Below are positions 18,828 to 30,478 of a stretch of 64,000 nt of DNA, piece after piece; the first letter of the stretch is position 1, and each line of letters opens with the position of its first letter. A model generated the notes under the pieces. That model made no database searches. It had not been told where the DNA came from and saw nothing but the letters and a program-made list of their open reading frames with translations. Origin of the DNA: Kitasatospora phosalacinea (GTDB taxonomy: Bacteria > Actinomycetota > Actinomycetes > Streptomycetales > Streptomycetaceae); NCBI RefSeq assembly GCF_000716545.1, contig NZ_JNWZ01000017.1, positions 1 through 64,000 of the forward strand, written 5' to 3'. A program made the translations under genes and the position numbers.

Positions 18828-20234
18828 GTGCGTGAGTATCTGCTGGTCATGTTCGTCTCGGCGGCGGTGACCTACCTGCTGGTCAGTCCGGTGCGGAAGT
18901 TCGCGATCGCGGCCGGGGCGATGCCCGCCGTCCGGGCGCGCGACGTGCACCGCGAGCCGACCCCGCGGCTCGGCGGCATCGCGATGTTCGGCGGCCTGCT
19001 GGCCGGCCTGCTGGCGGCCTCCCAACTCTCCGGCCTGGGGCGGATGTTCGTGCAGAGCGCGGACATCAAGGCGCTGCTCTGCGGGGCCGGGATCATGTTC
19101 GTGCTGGGCGTCCTGGACGACAAGTGGGGCGTGGACGCGCTGGTGAAGCTCGGCGGGCAGATGATCGCCGCCGGCGTGATGGTCTGGCAGGGCATCACGG
19201 TGATCGCCATCCCGGTGCCCGGCTACGGCTCCGTCCCGGTCACCCCGACCCAGGGCATGCTGATCTCGGTCGCGCTGGTCGTCGTCATGGTCAACGCGGT
19301 CAACTTCATCGACGGCCTGGACGGCCTGGCGGCCGGCATGGTCTGCATCGCCGCGATGGCCTTCTTCCTGTACTCGTACCGGCTCTGGCTCGGCTACGGG
19401 ATCAACGACGCCGCGCCCGCCGCGCTGTTCACCGCCGTGCTGATCGGCATGTGCCTGGGCTTCCTGCCGCACAACCTGCACCCGGCGCGGATCTTCATGG
19501 GCGACTCCGGCTCGATGATGCTCGGCCTGATGCTGGCCGTCGCGGCGATCTCCATCACCGGCCGGGTCGACCCCGACCTGATCACCGAGCAGGTCGGCTC
19601 GCAGACCACCGCCGTGCACGCCCTGGTGCCGATCTACATCCCGCTGATCCTGCCGCTGACGGTGATCGCGCTGCCGCTGGCCGACCTGCTGCTGGCCGTG
19701 GTGCGCCGCACCTGGGCGGGCAAGTCGCCGTTCGCCGCGGACAAGCAGCACCTGCACCACCGGCTGCTGGAGGTCGGGCACTCGCACAGCCGGGCCGTGC
19801 TGATCATGTACTTCTGGGCCGCGCTGATCGCCTTCGGCACCGTCGCGGTGTCGGTCACCAACACCGGCCGCGCGGTGATCCTGGCGATGGCCGGGCTGTG
19901 CCTGGTCGGCCTCGCGGTGCTGCTGATGCCGCGCTTCAAGCCGCGCGCGCCCAAGGCCGTCCAGTCCTTCGTGCCGCCCCGCTACCGGGACGGCGGGCCG
20001 GACGCCGGGAGCGCGCCGGCGGCGGACTCGGCGACGGCGGCGGCCGACGAGGGGACCGGCGGAGCGGTCGGCGAGACGGCGCGCGAGACGGCGGGTGCGG
20101 CGGACGGCGGGCTGCCGGAGGCGGACGGCGAGGTGCCCGCGATGGCCGAGCTGTCGGCCGAGGACAAGGCGCTGCTGGGGCGGATGGGCACCGGCGCGTC
20201 GGCGGCCGGGCCGCGCGGCGAGCAGCGTTCCTGA
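18828..20234 (+). CDS. WecA/MraY-family undecaprenyl-phosphate sugar-1-phosphate transferase
   Basis: Integral membrane enzyme that moves a sugar-1-phosphate (probably GlcNAc-1-P) to undecaprenyl phosphate, the first step of wall glycopolymer synthesis. The protein has about ten membrane segments and the family's Asp motifs: LDDKWGVD, NFIDGLDGLAAG and FMGDSGSMMLG, plus the cytoplasmic HLHHRLLEVGHSHSRAV loop typical of WecA/TagO types. A charged Ala/Gly/Glu-rich tail of about 80 residues ends it. Two tandem GTG codons (18825, 18828) are possible. 18828 sits 6 nt after GGAGG and is preferred. A homologous gene precedes atpI in other streptomycetes. Confidence 0.9.
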   Translation: MREYLLVMFVSAAVTYLLVSPVRKFAIAAGAMPAVRARDVHREPTPRLGGIAMFGGLLAGLLAASQLSGLGRMFVQSADIKALLCGAGIMFVLGVLDDKWGVDALVKLGGQMIAAGVMVWQGITVIAIPVPGYGSVPVTPTQGMLISVALVVVMVNAVNFIDGLDGLAAGMVCIAAMAFFLYSYRLWLGYGINDAAPAALFTAVLIGMCLGFLPHNLHPARIFMGDSGSMMLGLMLAVAAISITGRVDPDLITEQVGSQTTAVHALVPIYIPLILPLTVIALPLADLLLAVVRRTWAGKSPFAADKQHLHHRLLEVGHSHSRAVLIMYFWAALIAFGTVAVSVTNTGRAVILAMAGLCLVGLAVLLMPRFKPRAPKAVQSFVPPRYRDGGPDAGSAPAADSATAAADEGTGGAVGETARETAGAADGGLPEADGEVPAMAELSAEDKALLGRMGTGASAAGPRGEQRS

Positions 20235-20299
20235 CGGGTGGTCACCTCCGGTTGGGCCGTTCGGCCGCACCCGTTCGGCGGCACTCTTCGGCCCACCGT

Positions 20300-20360
20300 G
20301 TGACAGGTACCACACGTTCATGGTAAAGCTCTCATCAAATAGTTTGTGATACCGTTCACG
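20300..20360 (+). promoter_or_regulatory. Probable atp operon promoter region
   Basis: This is an AT-rich island in a GC-rich gap. GTGACA (20300-20305) and TAAAGC (20324-20329) are 18 nt apart. TAGTTT (20340-20345) and TACCGT (20350-20355) are other -10 candidates. It lies about 170 nt before atpI and after the WecA-like gene. Exact start not determinable by eye. Confidence 0.4.
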
Positions 20361-20519
20361 AGTACCGAGAACGCGCCGAAAGACCTGACAGGTGGAGGAC
20401 TTCCGTCCCCGGTCGGTCTCCCTCGACGGGCTCGCCGTCCAACGGCTGTCCGCGGCGAGGTCCTCGCACCCCCGTGTGTCACTGCCCCCCGTTTCCGACA
20501 TGCCGCCGGAGTTGCCGAC

Positions 20520-20942
20520 ATGCCGTCCCACGACGCCCGGATCCTCCGTGGCGCCGCAATCCCCACTGCGGTCGCCGGAGTCGTCGCCATGGCGATCTCC
20601 TTCGCCACCGCCGGAGGGAAGGGTCTGCTCGGCGCCTTGCTCGCGACCGTCGTCGTGATCGCCTTCTTCGGTGCCGGCCAGCTCGCGCTCGCGCGGTTCG
20701 GCCGGAACAACCCGCAGATGCTCATGGCGAGCGCGATGCTGGTCTACACCACTCAGATCCTGGTGATCGGCGTCCTGCTCGCGGTGGCCAAGCACCTCAC
20801 CTTCTTCGACCACAAGGTCTTCGGCATCTCGCTGCTCGCCCTCGTGGTGATCTGGATGGGCTTCCAGGTCCGGGGCTGGCTGAAGGCCAAGACCTTCTAC
20901 GTGGAACCCGACGGCAAGCCGAAATCAGGGCGTCAACCGTGA
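20520..20942 (+). CDS. atpI: ATP synthase accessory protein I
   Basis: Small hydrophobic protein (140 aa) with four predicted membrane segments, encoded first in the atp operon as in many bacteria. It is thought to help assemble the c-ring or serve Mg2+ uptake. It is not part of the finished enzyme. The sequence from MPSHDARILRGAAIP fits streptomycete AtpI. ATG 20520 has a GGAG 8 nt upstream. A longer open frame upstream is low-complexity and not coding. Confidence 0.88.
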   Translation: MPSHDARILRGAAIPTAVAGVVAMAISFATAGGKGLLGALLATVVVIAFFGAGQLALARFGRNNPQMLMASAMLVYTTQILVIGVLLAVAKHLTFFDHKVFGISLLALVVIWMGFQVRGWLKAKTFYVEPDGKPKSGRQP

Positions 20943-20956
20943 GCGGGGCATACCGT

Positions 20957-20972
20957 CCCCCTCGCGAGGGGG
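20957..20972 (+). promoter_or_regulatory. 16-bp palindrome between atpI and atpB
   Basis: CCCCCTCGCGAGGGGG is a perfect palindrome 15 nt after the atpI stop. It may form a small RNA hairpin that lowers read-through. A possible -10 (TATCGT, 21002-21007) follows in the 282-nt gap, so atpB may also have its own promoter. Confidence 0.4.
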
Positions 20973-21224
20973 GCGGTGTTTATGCCCTCCTGACGGACTG
21001 CTATCGTCCGTCCCAACGGCGGAGTACGGGAAGCGGCCAGGTCCCTCCGATGATCGGACGGATCGCCCCCCGACTCCACGAAGCTTTCGAAGATCCCGCG
21101 GTGGGGATATGCGCCGCGCCGGGTCAGCGAGAAATCCGACAAGTTCCAGTGCCGCACCGTGGCTCCCGGCCACGCCGACACACCGAGGTTGCCGTAACCA
21201 TGCGTCAGAACGAAGGAGTCTGTG

Positions 21225-22034
21225 GTGGGTGCTGACGTCCAGCTCGCCTCCGAGGCCAGTTGCCACCTTTTCTCCGGCTGCGGCTTCCCGGCCCCCGGTC
21301 TCGGTGAGTTCGAGTTCAAGCCGATCTTCTCGGTCGGCGGGGTCGACTTCACCAAGCCGATGCTGCTGTCGATCATCTGCGCGCTGCTGGTGGTCGGCTT
21401 CTTCTGGGCCGCCTTCGCCAAGCCGAAGCTGCTCCCGGGCAAGCTCCAGCTGGTCGGCGAGATCGGGTACGACTTCGTCAAGCGGAGCATCGTGCTGGAG
21501 ACCATCGGCAAAAAGGGCGAGAAGTACGTCCCGATGCTGGTCTCGATGTTCTTCTTCGTGTGGATCATGAACATCATGTCCATCATCCCGTTCGCCCAGT
21601 TCCCGGTGATGTCGCGCATCGCGTTCCCGGTCGGGCTGGCGGCGATCGTGTGGGTCACCTACATGGGGCTGACCTTCAAGAAGCACGGCTTCGTCGGCGG
21701 CATGAAGAACCTCTGCTGGCCGTCGGGCATCCCGGGCTGGGTCATGGTCATCCTGGTGCCCATCGAGTTCTTCTCGAACATCTTCGTGCGCCCCTTCACC
21801 CTCGCGGTCCGAGCCTTCGCGAACATGTTCGCCGGTCACCTGCTGATCGTCGTCTTCTCGGTGGCCTCGTGGTACCTGCTCAGCCCCAGCATCGGCGCCC
21901 TGTACGGCTCGGTGTCCTTCGTGGTGGCCGTCGGTCTGACCGCCTTCGAGCTGCTGGTGCAGTTCCTGCAGGCGTACATCTTCGTGATGCTCGCCAGCAG
22001 CTACATCGCCGGTGCCCTGGAAGAGGCGCACTGA
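21225..22034 (+). CDS. atpB: F1Fo ATP synthase subunit a
   Basis: Membrane stator subunit with the proton half-channels. The 269-residue protein has a short Cys-containing N-terminus (CHLFSGCGFPAPG, typical of actinomycetes), several membrane helices and the essential Arg in FTLAVRAFANMFAGH. The C-terminal helix FELLVQFLQAYIFVMLASSYI matches the family. GTG 21225 stands 6 nt after AAGGAG. GTG 21222 is the alternative. Confidence 0.97.
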   Translation: MGADVQLASEASCHLFSGCGFPAPGLGEFEFKPIFSVGGVDFTKPMLLSIICALLVVGFFWAAFAKPKLLPGKLQLVGEIGYDFVKRSIVLETIGKKGEKYVPMLVSMFFFVWIMNIMSIIPFAQFPVMSRIAFPVGLAAIVWVTYMGLTFKKHGFVGGMKNLCWPSGIPGWVMVILVPIEFFSNIFVRPFTLAVRAFANMFAGHLLIVVFSVASWYLLSPSIGALYGSVSFVVAVGLTAFELLVQFLQAYIFVMLASSYIAGALEEAH

Positions 22035-22060
22035 GCCCCGCGGCTCCGGCCGCGCCCTGA

Positions 22061-22345
<285 letters not shown>

Positions 22346-22386
22346 GCCAGGCGCACCGGTAGTCACTTCCGACGAAAGGTTCTGAT

Positions 22387-22944
22387 ATGGCCCCCGAGGT
22401 TCTCCTCGCGGCAGAAGAGAAGATGAACCCTCTTCTCCCCGCGTGGCCCGAGGTCATCATCGGCCTGCTCTGCTTCTTCATCGTCTTCGGCATCCTCGGC
22501 AAGAAGCTCCTCCCCAGCATCGAGAAGGTGCTGGGGGAGCGCCGTGACGCCATCGAAGGCGGCATGAAGCGCGCGGAGACCGCTCAGGCCGAGGCCCAGG
22601 CCCTGCTGGAGCAGTACCGCGCCGAGCTCGCCGAGGCGCGCCACGAGGCCGCTCGGATCACCGAGCACGCCCGTGAGCAGGGCGCTGTCCTGATCAACGA
22701 GATGCGCGAGGAGGGCCAGCGCCAGCGCGAGGCCATCGTCGCGGCCGGCCACGCCCAGATCGAGGCCGACAAGAAGCAGGCGACCGCGGTCCTGCGCCAG
22801 GACGTCGGCTCGCTGGCCTCCCAGCTGGCCTCCCGCATCGTCGGCGAGTCGCTGGAGGACCACGCCCGTCAGAGCGGTGTCATCGACCGCTTCCTGGACG
22901 AGCTGGAGTCCAAGGCCACCGCTGCCCAGGGTGCGTCCAAGTGA
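22387..22944 (+). CDS. atpF: F1Fo ATP synthase subunit b
   Basis: Peripheral stalk subunit of 185 residues: one N-terminal membrane helix (EVIIGLLCFFIVFGILG) and a long charged coiled-coil that reaches the F1 head. Its stop overlaps the atpH start (GTGA), so b and delta are coupled and likely made in fixed ratio. Confidence 0.97.
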   Translation: MAPEVLLAAEEKMNPLLPAWPEVIIGLLCFFIVFGILGKKLLPSIEKVLGERRDAIEGGMKRAETAQAEAQALLEQYRAELAEARHEAARITEHAREQGAVLINEMREEGQRQREAIVAAGHAQIEADKKQATAVLRQDVGSLASQLASRIVGESLEDHARQSGVIDRFLDELESKATAAQGASK

Positions 22945-23756
22945 TCGGCGCGAGCCGTGAGGCACTCGCCGCCGGCCGCGAGAACCTCGAGAGCCTGACC
23001 GACAACACCTCGGTGGACGCGGCCAAGCTCGCCGAGGAACTCGCTGCCGTCACCGCGCTGCTGGACCGCGAGGTCTCGCTGCGCCGCGTCCTGACCGACC
23101 CCGCGCGGTCCGGCCAGGACAAGGCCCAGCTGGCCGCCTCGCTGCTGAACGGCCAGGTCTCCGGCGAGAGCGTCGACCTGGTCTCCGGCCTGGTCCGCTC
23201 GCGCTGGTCGGGCTCGCGCGACCTGGTCGACGCGGTCGAGCAGCTGGCCGCGTACGCCGAGGTCATCGCGGCGGACCGGACCGGCTCGCTGGACGACATC
23301 GAGGACGAGCTGTTCCGCTTCGGCCGGGTGGTGGCGGGCTCGCACGAGCTGCGCGCCGCGCTGACCGAGCCGAAGGCCGACGCCGCCGCCAAGGCCGCGC
23401 TGGTCCGCAAGCTCCTCGGCGGCCGTGCCGAGACCGGCACCGTCCGCCTGGTCACCAGCCTGGTCACCAACCCGCGTGGTCGTAGCCTGGAGGGTGGCCT
23501 GGAGTCCTACTCCAAGCTCGCCGCCTCCCGGCGGGGCCGCGTGGTGGCGCAGGTCACCAGCGCGATTCCGCTGTCGGACGTCCAGAAGCAGCGCCTCGCC
23601 GCCGCCCTGGCCGGCCTGCGCGGCCGCCCGGTGCACCTGAACATCGACGTGGACCCCTCGGTCCAGGGCGGTGTCCGGGTTCAGATCGGCGACGAGATCA
23701 TCGACGGCACCGTCGCGAGCCGCCTCGAAGGCGCTCGTCAGGGCCTCGAAGGCTGA
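22941..23756 (+). CDS. atpH: F1Fo ATP synthase subunit delta
   Basis: Joins the b stalk to the top of F1. The 271-residue protein is longer than the roughly 180-residue E. coli delta, as is normal in actinomycetes, and ends in the conserved beta region ([28 protein letters not shown]). GTG 22941 overlaps the atpF stop by 4 nt. A 154-nt gap to atpA follows. Confidence 0.96.
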   Translation: MIGASREALAAGRENLESLTDNTSVDAAKLAEELAAVTALLDREVSLRRVLTDPARSGQDKAQLAASLLNGQVSGESVDLVSGLVRSRWSGSRDLVDAVEQLAAYAEVIAADRTGSLDDIEDELFRFGRVVAGSHELRAALTEPKADAAAKAALVRKLLGGRAETGTVRLVTSLVTNPRGRSLEGGLESYSKLAASRRGRVVAQVTSAIPLSDVQKQRLAAALAGLRGRPVHLNIDVDPSVQGGVRVQIGDEIIDGTVASRLEGARQGLEG

Positions 23757-23910
23757 GCACCAGCACTATCCGACCCTCGGTCGGGCGTCGGTCCACACCA
23801 GGTGGGCCGGCAAAACGTACGGCCGGTTCACCCGACCCGGCCGAGAGTCGAGCACTTGCGGCCCTCAATGGCGGGCCGAGGATCGCAAACTAGGAGAGCA
23901 GGGAAGCCTG

Positions 23911-25485
23911 ATGGCGGAGCTTACGATCCGTCCGGAGGAGATCCGGGACGCGCTGGCCGACTTTGTCCAGTCGTACCAGCCGGACGCCGCTTCTGTGGAA
24001 GAGGTCGGCACGGTCACTGACGCGGCGGACGGCATCGCCCATGTCGAGGGCCTGCCCTCGGTCATGGCGAACGAGCTGCTGAAGTTCGAGGACGGCACGC
24101 TCGGCCTCGCGCTGAACCTCGACACCCGCGAGATCGGTGTCGTCATCCTCGGTGAGTTCGGCGGCATCGAAGAGGGCCAGACCGTGCGCCGCACCGGCGA
24201 GGTCCTCTCGGTCCCGGTCGGCGACGGCTACCTCGGCCGCGTCGTGGACCCGCTGGGCAACCCGATCGACGGCCTGGGCGAGATCGCCGCCACCGGTCGC
24301 CGCGCCCTGGAACTGCAGGCCCCCGGCGTCATGGCCCGCAAGTCGGTCAAGCAGCCGCTGCAGACCGGCATCAAGGCGATCGACGCGATGACCCCGATCG
24401 GCCGCGGCCAGCGCCAGCTGATCATCGGTGACCGCCAGACCGGCAAGACCGCCGTCGCCGTCGACACGATCATCAACCAGCGCGACAACTGGCGCTCGGG
24501 CGACCCGGAGAAGCAGGTCCGCTGCATCTACGTCGCCGTGGGCCAGAAGGGCTCCACCATCGCGTCCGTCCGCGGCGCCCTGGAGGAGGCCGGCGCGCTG
24601 GAGTACACCACCATCGTGGCCGCTCCCGCCTCCGACCCGGCCGGCTTCAAGTACCTCGCCCCGTACACCGGTTCGGCCATCGGCCAGGAGTGGATGTACG
24701 ACGGCAAGCACGTCCTCATCGTCTTCGACGACCTGTCGAAGCAGGCCGAGGCGTACCGTTCCGTCTCCCTGCTGCTGCGCCGCCCGCCGGGCCGCGAGGC
24801 GTACCCGGGTGACGTCTTCTACCTGCACTCCCGCCTGCTGGAGCGCTGCGCCAAGCTGAACGACGCCCTCGGCGGCGGCTCGATGACCGGTCTGCCGATC
24901 ATCGAGACCAAGGCCAACGACGTCTCGGCGTACATCCCGACCAACGTCATCTCGATCACCGACGGCCAGTGCTTCCTGGAGTCCGACCTGTTCAACGCCG
25001 GCATCCGCCCGGCCGTGAACGTCGGCATCTCGGTCTCCCGCGTCGGTGGCTCCGCCCAGATCAAGGCCATGCGCTCGGTCGCCGGCCGTCTGCGCCTCGA
25101 CCTCGCCCAGTACCGCGAGCTGGAGGCGTTCGCCGCCTTCGGTTCCGACCTGGACGCGGCCTCCAAGGCCCAGCTGGAGCGCGGTGCGCGCATGGTCGAG
25201 CTGCTGAAGCAGGGCCAGTACCAGCCGTTCCCGGTCGAGGAGCAGGTCGTCTCCATCTGGGCCGGCACCACCGGTCAGCTGGACGACGTCCCGGTGGCGG
25301 ACATCCGCCGCTTCGAGCGGGAGTTCCTGGACAACGTCCGCCTGGAGCACAAGGGCATCCTGGCCGGCATCGTCGAGACCGGCCTGCTGGAGCAGGGCAC
25401 CGTCGACGCGCTGACCGCCGCGATCACGTCCTTCAAGCAGGGCTTCACCACGGCTGACGGCAAGCTGCTCTCCGAGCAGGCCTGA
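23911..25485 (+). CDS. atpA: F1Fo ATP synthase subunit alpha
   Basis: Non-catalytic nucleotide-binding subunit of 524 residues. It has the beta-barrel N-terminus, the P-loop GDRQTGKTA (about 173-181), and [17 protein letters not shown], which contains the arginine finger that serves the beta catalytic site. ATG 23911 follows purine-rich AGGGAAG. The frame is open far upstream across the gap from atpH, but that part is not conserved. Confidence 0.98.
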   Translation: MAELTIRPEEIRDALADFVQSYQPDAASVEEVGTVTDAADGIAHVEGLPSVMANELLKFEDGTLGLALNLDTREIGVVILGEFGGIEEGQTVRRTGEVLSVPVGDGYLGRVVDPLGNPIDGLGEIAATGRRALELQAPGVMARKSVKQPLQTGIKAIDAMTPIGRGQRQLIIGDRQTGKTAVAVDTIINQRDNWRSGDPEKQVRCIYVAVGQKGSTIASVRGALEEAGALEYTTIVAAPASDPAGFKYLAPYTGSAIGQEWMYDGKHVLIVFDDLSKQAEAYRSVSLLLRRPPGREAYPGDVFYLHSRLLERCAKLNDALGGGSMTGLPIIETKANDVSAYIPTNVISITDGQCFLESDLFNAGIRPAVNVGISVSRVGGSAQIKAMRSVAGRLRLDLAQYRELEAFAAFGSDLDAASKAQLERGARMVELLKQGQYQPFPVEEQVVSIWAGTTGQLDDVPVADIRRFEREFLDNVRLEHKGILAGIVETGLLEQGTVDALTAAITSFKQGFTTADGKLLSEQA

Positions 25486-25517
25486 GTCCGGTAGCGAGGG
25501 AAAGGACGTAACGACCC

Positions 25518-27880
<2,363 letters not shown>

Positions 27881-27913
27881 CCGCAAGCCGGTTGCACGGC
27901 AGACCGAACCGTT

Positions 27914-27954
27914 GAGGGGTGGTCCCCGGCTCTCTCAGTCGGGGGCCACCCCTC
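27914..27954 (+). terminator. Hairpin between atpD and atpC
   Basis: GAGGGGTGG (27914-27922) pairs with CCACCCCTC (27946-27954), and TCCCCGG pairs with TCGGGGG inside it, giving a stem of about 16 bp with a 9-nt loop. It could reduce transcription into atpC. AT-rich sequence follows, including TATTCT (28023-28028), which could be a -10 for atpC. Confidence 0.6.
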
Positions 27955-28099
27955 ACCGCTGGATCTGTTGTGATCCCGGTCATTTACGGGGCCTTGGTTT
28001 CGTTCCGGGGCCGCGCGACCGTTATTCTTACCGAAACTGCCGAGATCGCCGCCCGTTCGCCCGGGTGCCCGAGGACCGGCAAGAGCCAAGGAGCCCACG

Positions 28100-28483
28100 T
28101 TGGCTGAGCTGCACGTCGAGCTGGTCGCAGCCGACCGCAAGGTGTGGTCCGGTGCGGCCACCATCGTTGTCGCCCGCACGGCCTCCGGTGACACCGGCAT
28201 CATGCCGGGCCACACCCCGGTGCTGAGCGTGCTGGAGACCGGTCCGGTCACCATCCGCACCACCGACCAGGGGACGATCGTCGCCGCCGTGCACGGTGGC
28301 TTCATCTCGTTCGCCGACAACAAGCTGTCGATCCTCGCCGAGATCGCCGAGCTGGCCGACGAGATCGACGTCGCCCGGGCCGAGCGGGCGCTGGAGAACG
28401 CCAGGACCGACGCCGACTCGCACGCCGAGCGCCGCGCCGAGGTCCGCCTGCTCGCCGCCGGCGGGCTCAAGGCGCAGCACTGA
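28100..28483 (+). CDS. atpC: F1Fo ATP synthase subunit epsilon
   Basis: Regulatory rotor subunit, 127 residues: an N-terminal beta sandwich (LHVELVAADRKVWSG, GDTGIMPGHTPVLS) and a C-terminal helical part (ARAERALENARTDA) that can inhibit ATP hydrolysis. The start is TTG 28100 behind AAGGAG. Unlike the other F1 genes, it is 219 nt away from its neighbour and stands behind a hairpin. Confidence 0.96.
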   Translation: MAELHVELVAADRKVWSGAATIVVARTASGDTGIMPGHTPVLSVLETGPVTIRTTDQGTIVAAVHGGFISFADNKLSILAEIAELADEIDVARAERALENARTDADSHAERRAEVRLLAAGGLKAQH

Positions 28484-28500
28484 GCCTCATCTCAGCGACG

Positions 28501-28533
28501 GTCCCGGGGACGCCTGGAGCGTGACCCCGGGAC
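28501..28533 (+). terminator. Hairpin at the end of the atp operon
   Basis: GTCCCGGGG-ACGC pairs with GCGT-CCCCGGGAC (two unpaired bases) around a 5-nt loop, 17 nt after the atpC stop. It is the likely end of the atp operon. Confidence 0.75.
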
Positions 28534-28610
28534 TGTCGCATCAGTTGGTAGGAATGGGCGGTCGTGCATCGACCGCCACGGGGACGAAGGCAGCGAGGAG
28601 GTAGGTGAGC

Positions 28611-29111
28611 ATGGTCCTCGCCCTTGTGGTGTGCGCGTCGGTCGTGGTCCTCGCCATTGCCGGGCTGGTCGGCTTCGCGGTACGCCGCCGCCTCATTCAG
28701 CGGGTGGGCGGCACCTTCGACTGCTCCTACCGCCTGAAAATGCCGGCCGACGCCTCCACGCAGCCGGATCTCGACGAGAACGGCCAACCCACCTCCGCCC
28801 CGGTCCCGCAGACCGACGGCAAGGGGTGGGTTTTTGGTATCGGCCGCTACAGCGGCGACTCGATCGAGTGGTTCCGGGTCTTCTCCTACGCGCCCCGGCC
28901 GCGCCGGGTGCTGCCGCGCACCGAGATCGAGGTGCTGGGCCGGCGCTACCCGCAGGGGCAGGAGGAACTCGCCCTGCTGTCGGGCTCGGTGGTGCTGCGC
29001 TGCCTGCACAAGGGCGCCCCGCTGGAGCTCGCGATGAGCGACGACGCGCTGACCGGCTTCCTGGCCTGGCTGGAGGCGGCACCGCCCGGACAGCGGGTCA
29101 ACGTCGCGTAG
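28611..29111 (+). CDS. DUF2550 membrane-anchored protein
   Basis: The 166-residue protein begins with one membrane segment (VLALVVCASVVVLAIAGLVGFAV), then Arg residues and a soluble domain of mixed beta strands (GGTFDCSYRL, WVFGIGRYSGDSIEWFRVFSY, VLPRTEIEVLGRR). It matches the DUF2550 family found after atpC in actinomycetes. Function unknown. ATG 28611 lies 8 nt after GAGGAGGT. GTG 28605 is too close to that site. Confidence 0.8.
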   Translation: MVLALVVCASVVVLAIAGLVGFAVRRRLIQRVGGTFDCSYRLKMPADASTQPDLDENGQPTSAPVPQTDGKGWVFGIGRYSGDSIEWFRVFSYAPRPRRVLPRTEIEVLGRRYPQGQEELALLSGSVVLRCLHKGAPLELAMSDDALTGFLAWLEAAPPGQRVNVA

Positions 29112-29173
29112 CGACGGGACCCGCTGGTGGGGGTCCCCCCGGCCGGAGGCTGGGGGATGGGTCAACGTCGCGT
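29095..29173. repeat. 15-bp direct repeats flanking a GC-rich hairpin element
   Basis: GGGTCAACGTCGCGT occurs at 29095-29109, as the last codons of the DUF2550 gene, and again at 29159-29173. The 49 nt between contain GGGGGTCCCCCC and GGCCGGAGGCTGGGGGA, a hairpin-prone sequence of a type that I recall as widespread in Streptomyces intergenic regions. The repeat looks like a duplication made with an insertion. Confidence 0.65.
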
Positions 29174-29220
29174 GACGTTCGGCTCAGTGAGCCGCCGTTA
29201 ACACGGCTCGGCGTGCCCGC

Positions 29221-29232
29221 TAGGCTGCGGAC
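29221..29232 (+). promoter_or_regulatory. Promoter -10 for the adenosyltransferase gene, leaderless
   Basis: TAGGCT (29221-29226) stands 6 nt before ATG 29233, and no ribosome-binding site is present. Confidence 0.55.
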
Positions 29233-29805
29233 ATGGTGAACCTGACGCGCATCTACACCCGGACCGGGGACGACGGCACGACCGCGCTCGGCGACATGAG
29301 CCGGACGACGAAGACCGACCCCCGGCTGATCGCGTACGCGGACGCCAACGAGGCCAACGCGGCGCTCGGCGTGGCGCTGGCCGCCGGGCAGCTGGACGGC
29401 GAGCTGGTCGAGGTGCTGACCCGGATCCAGAACGACCTGTTCGACGTCGGCGCGGACCTGGCCACCCCGATCGTCGAGGACCCGAAGTACCCGCCGCTGC
29501 GGGTCGAGCAGTCGTACATCGACCGGCTGGAGGGCGACTGCGACCGGTTCCTGGAGGAGCTGGAGAAGCTGCGCAGCTTCATCCTGCCCGGCGGGACGCC
29601 CGGCGCGGCGTACCTGCACCTGGCGTGCACGGTGGTGCGGCGGGCCGAGCGGGCGACCTGGGCGGCGATCGCGGAGCACGGGGAGAGCGTCAACCCGCTG
29701 ACCGCGAAGTACCTGAACCGGCTCTCGGACCTGCTGTTCATCCTGGCGCGGATCGCGAACAAGGAGCGCGGCGACGTGCTGTGGGTGCCCGGCGGGGACC
29801 GCTGA
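29233..29805 (+). CDS. Cob(I)alamin adenosyltransferase, PduO type
   Basis: Makes adenosylcobalamin from cob(I)alamin and ATP. The 190-residue all-helical protein has the ATP-binding N-terminus TRTGDDGTTALGD, the ADANEANAALG helix and the motif LRSFILPGGTPGAAYLHLACTVVRRAER with the Arg/Glu residues that bind ATP. The C-terminal LNRLSDLLFILAR completes the family pattern. Its product is the cofactor of methylmalonyl-CoA mutase, whose partners (epimerase and MeaB) are 20 kb downstream. No cobalamin riboswitch is seen upstream. Confidence 0.93.
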   Translation: MVNLTRIYTRTGDDGTTALGDMSRTTKTDPRLIAYADANEANAALGVALAAGQLDGELVEVLTRIQNDLFDVGADLATPIVEDPKYPPLRVEQSYIDRLEGDCDRFLEELEKLRSFILPGGTPGAAYLHLACTVVRRAERATWAAIAEHGESVNPLTAKYLNRLSDLLFILARIANKERGDVLWVPGGDR

Positions 29806-29812
29806 CGGGAGG

Positions 29813-30355
29813 TCAGCGCGGGCCGCGCGGCTCGCGCTTGGGGAAGAGCGTGTAGCTGGCGGCGATCAGCAGGTTGATGCCGACCACCAGGCCCATCCGC
29901 GGGTACCAGGAGTCCAGTGCCGCGGTGCGGGCGCCGTCGCCGACCAGCCACTGCACGGCCGCGACCAGTGCCACCGTGATCACCGAGGCGAGCAGCGTCA
30001 GCGCGAACACGCCCCACTCGTAACGGGCGCGCGGGGCACCGTACTTGGGCATGCCGACGGGTTTCGGGCCGTCGGCCAGCCGGTGCGCGGCGTGGCCGTC
30101 GGCCCAGCGGACCAGGCGGTGGCCGAAGGCGAGCGAGAAGCCCACGTAGGCCGCCGCCAGGCCGTGCGTCCAGTCCGCGGTGGCGCCGCCGCGCAGGTCG
30201 GCGACGGTCGCGCCGAGGATCACCAGGTCGACCACCGGGAGCAGCGCCAGCACCGCCGCGCCGGTGCGGCGCAGGCGCAGCCCGTACCGGGCCAGCAGCC
30301 CGGCGGCCAGCACCACCCAGAAACCGACCTCACCCGCCACGATCAGGGAAACCAT
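29813..30355 (-). CDS. Integral membrane protein, unknown function
   Basis: The 180-residue protein has about five hydrophobic segments (SLIVAGEVGFWVVLAAGLLA, VLALLPVVDLVILGATV, WTHGLAAAYVGFSLAFG, VFALTLLASVITVALVAAV and LVVGINLLIAASYTLF). There is a cytosolic loop of about 30 residues with KPVGMPKYG. I do not recognise the function. It ends 7 nt after the adenosyltransferase stop (convergent) and is divergent to the histidine kinase gene, with a 123-nt shared promoter region. Confidence 0.75.
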   Translation of the reverse strand: MVSLIVAGEVGFWVVLAAGLLARYGLRLRRTGAAVLALLPVVDLVILGATVADLRGGATADWTHGLAAAYVGFSLAFGHRLVRWADGHAAHRLADGPKPVGMPKYGAPRARYEWGVFALTLLASVITVALVAAVQWLVGDGARTAALDSWYPRMGLVVGINLLIAASYTLFPKREPRGPR

Positions 30356-30478
30356 GCTTCGATCCTGGCCCCGCGCGGGCTCCGGCACATCGTCCGGCCA
30401 GTCGACGGGGGCGTGCGACTTTCGTCGGACGGCGGGTCGTCCGACCGGTCGTTCCCGCAGGTCGGAAGGAGTGCTGGG

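Noticed and set aside
28484..29232. Cobalamin riboswitch before the adenosyltransferase gene
   Set aside because: The upstream gap is only 121 nt, has no recognisable B12-box, and a -10 box directly precedes the ATG.
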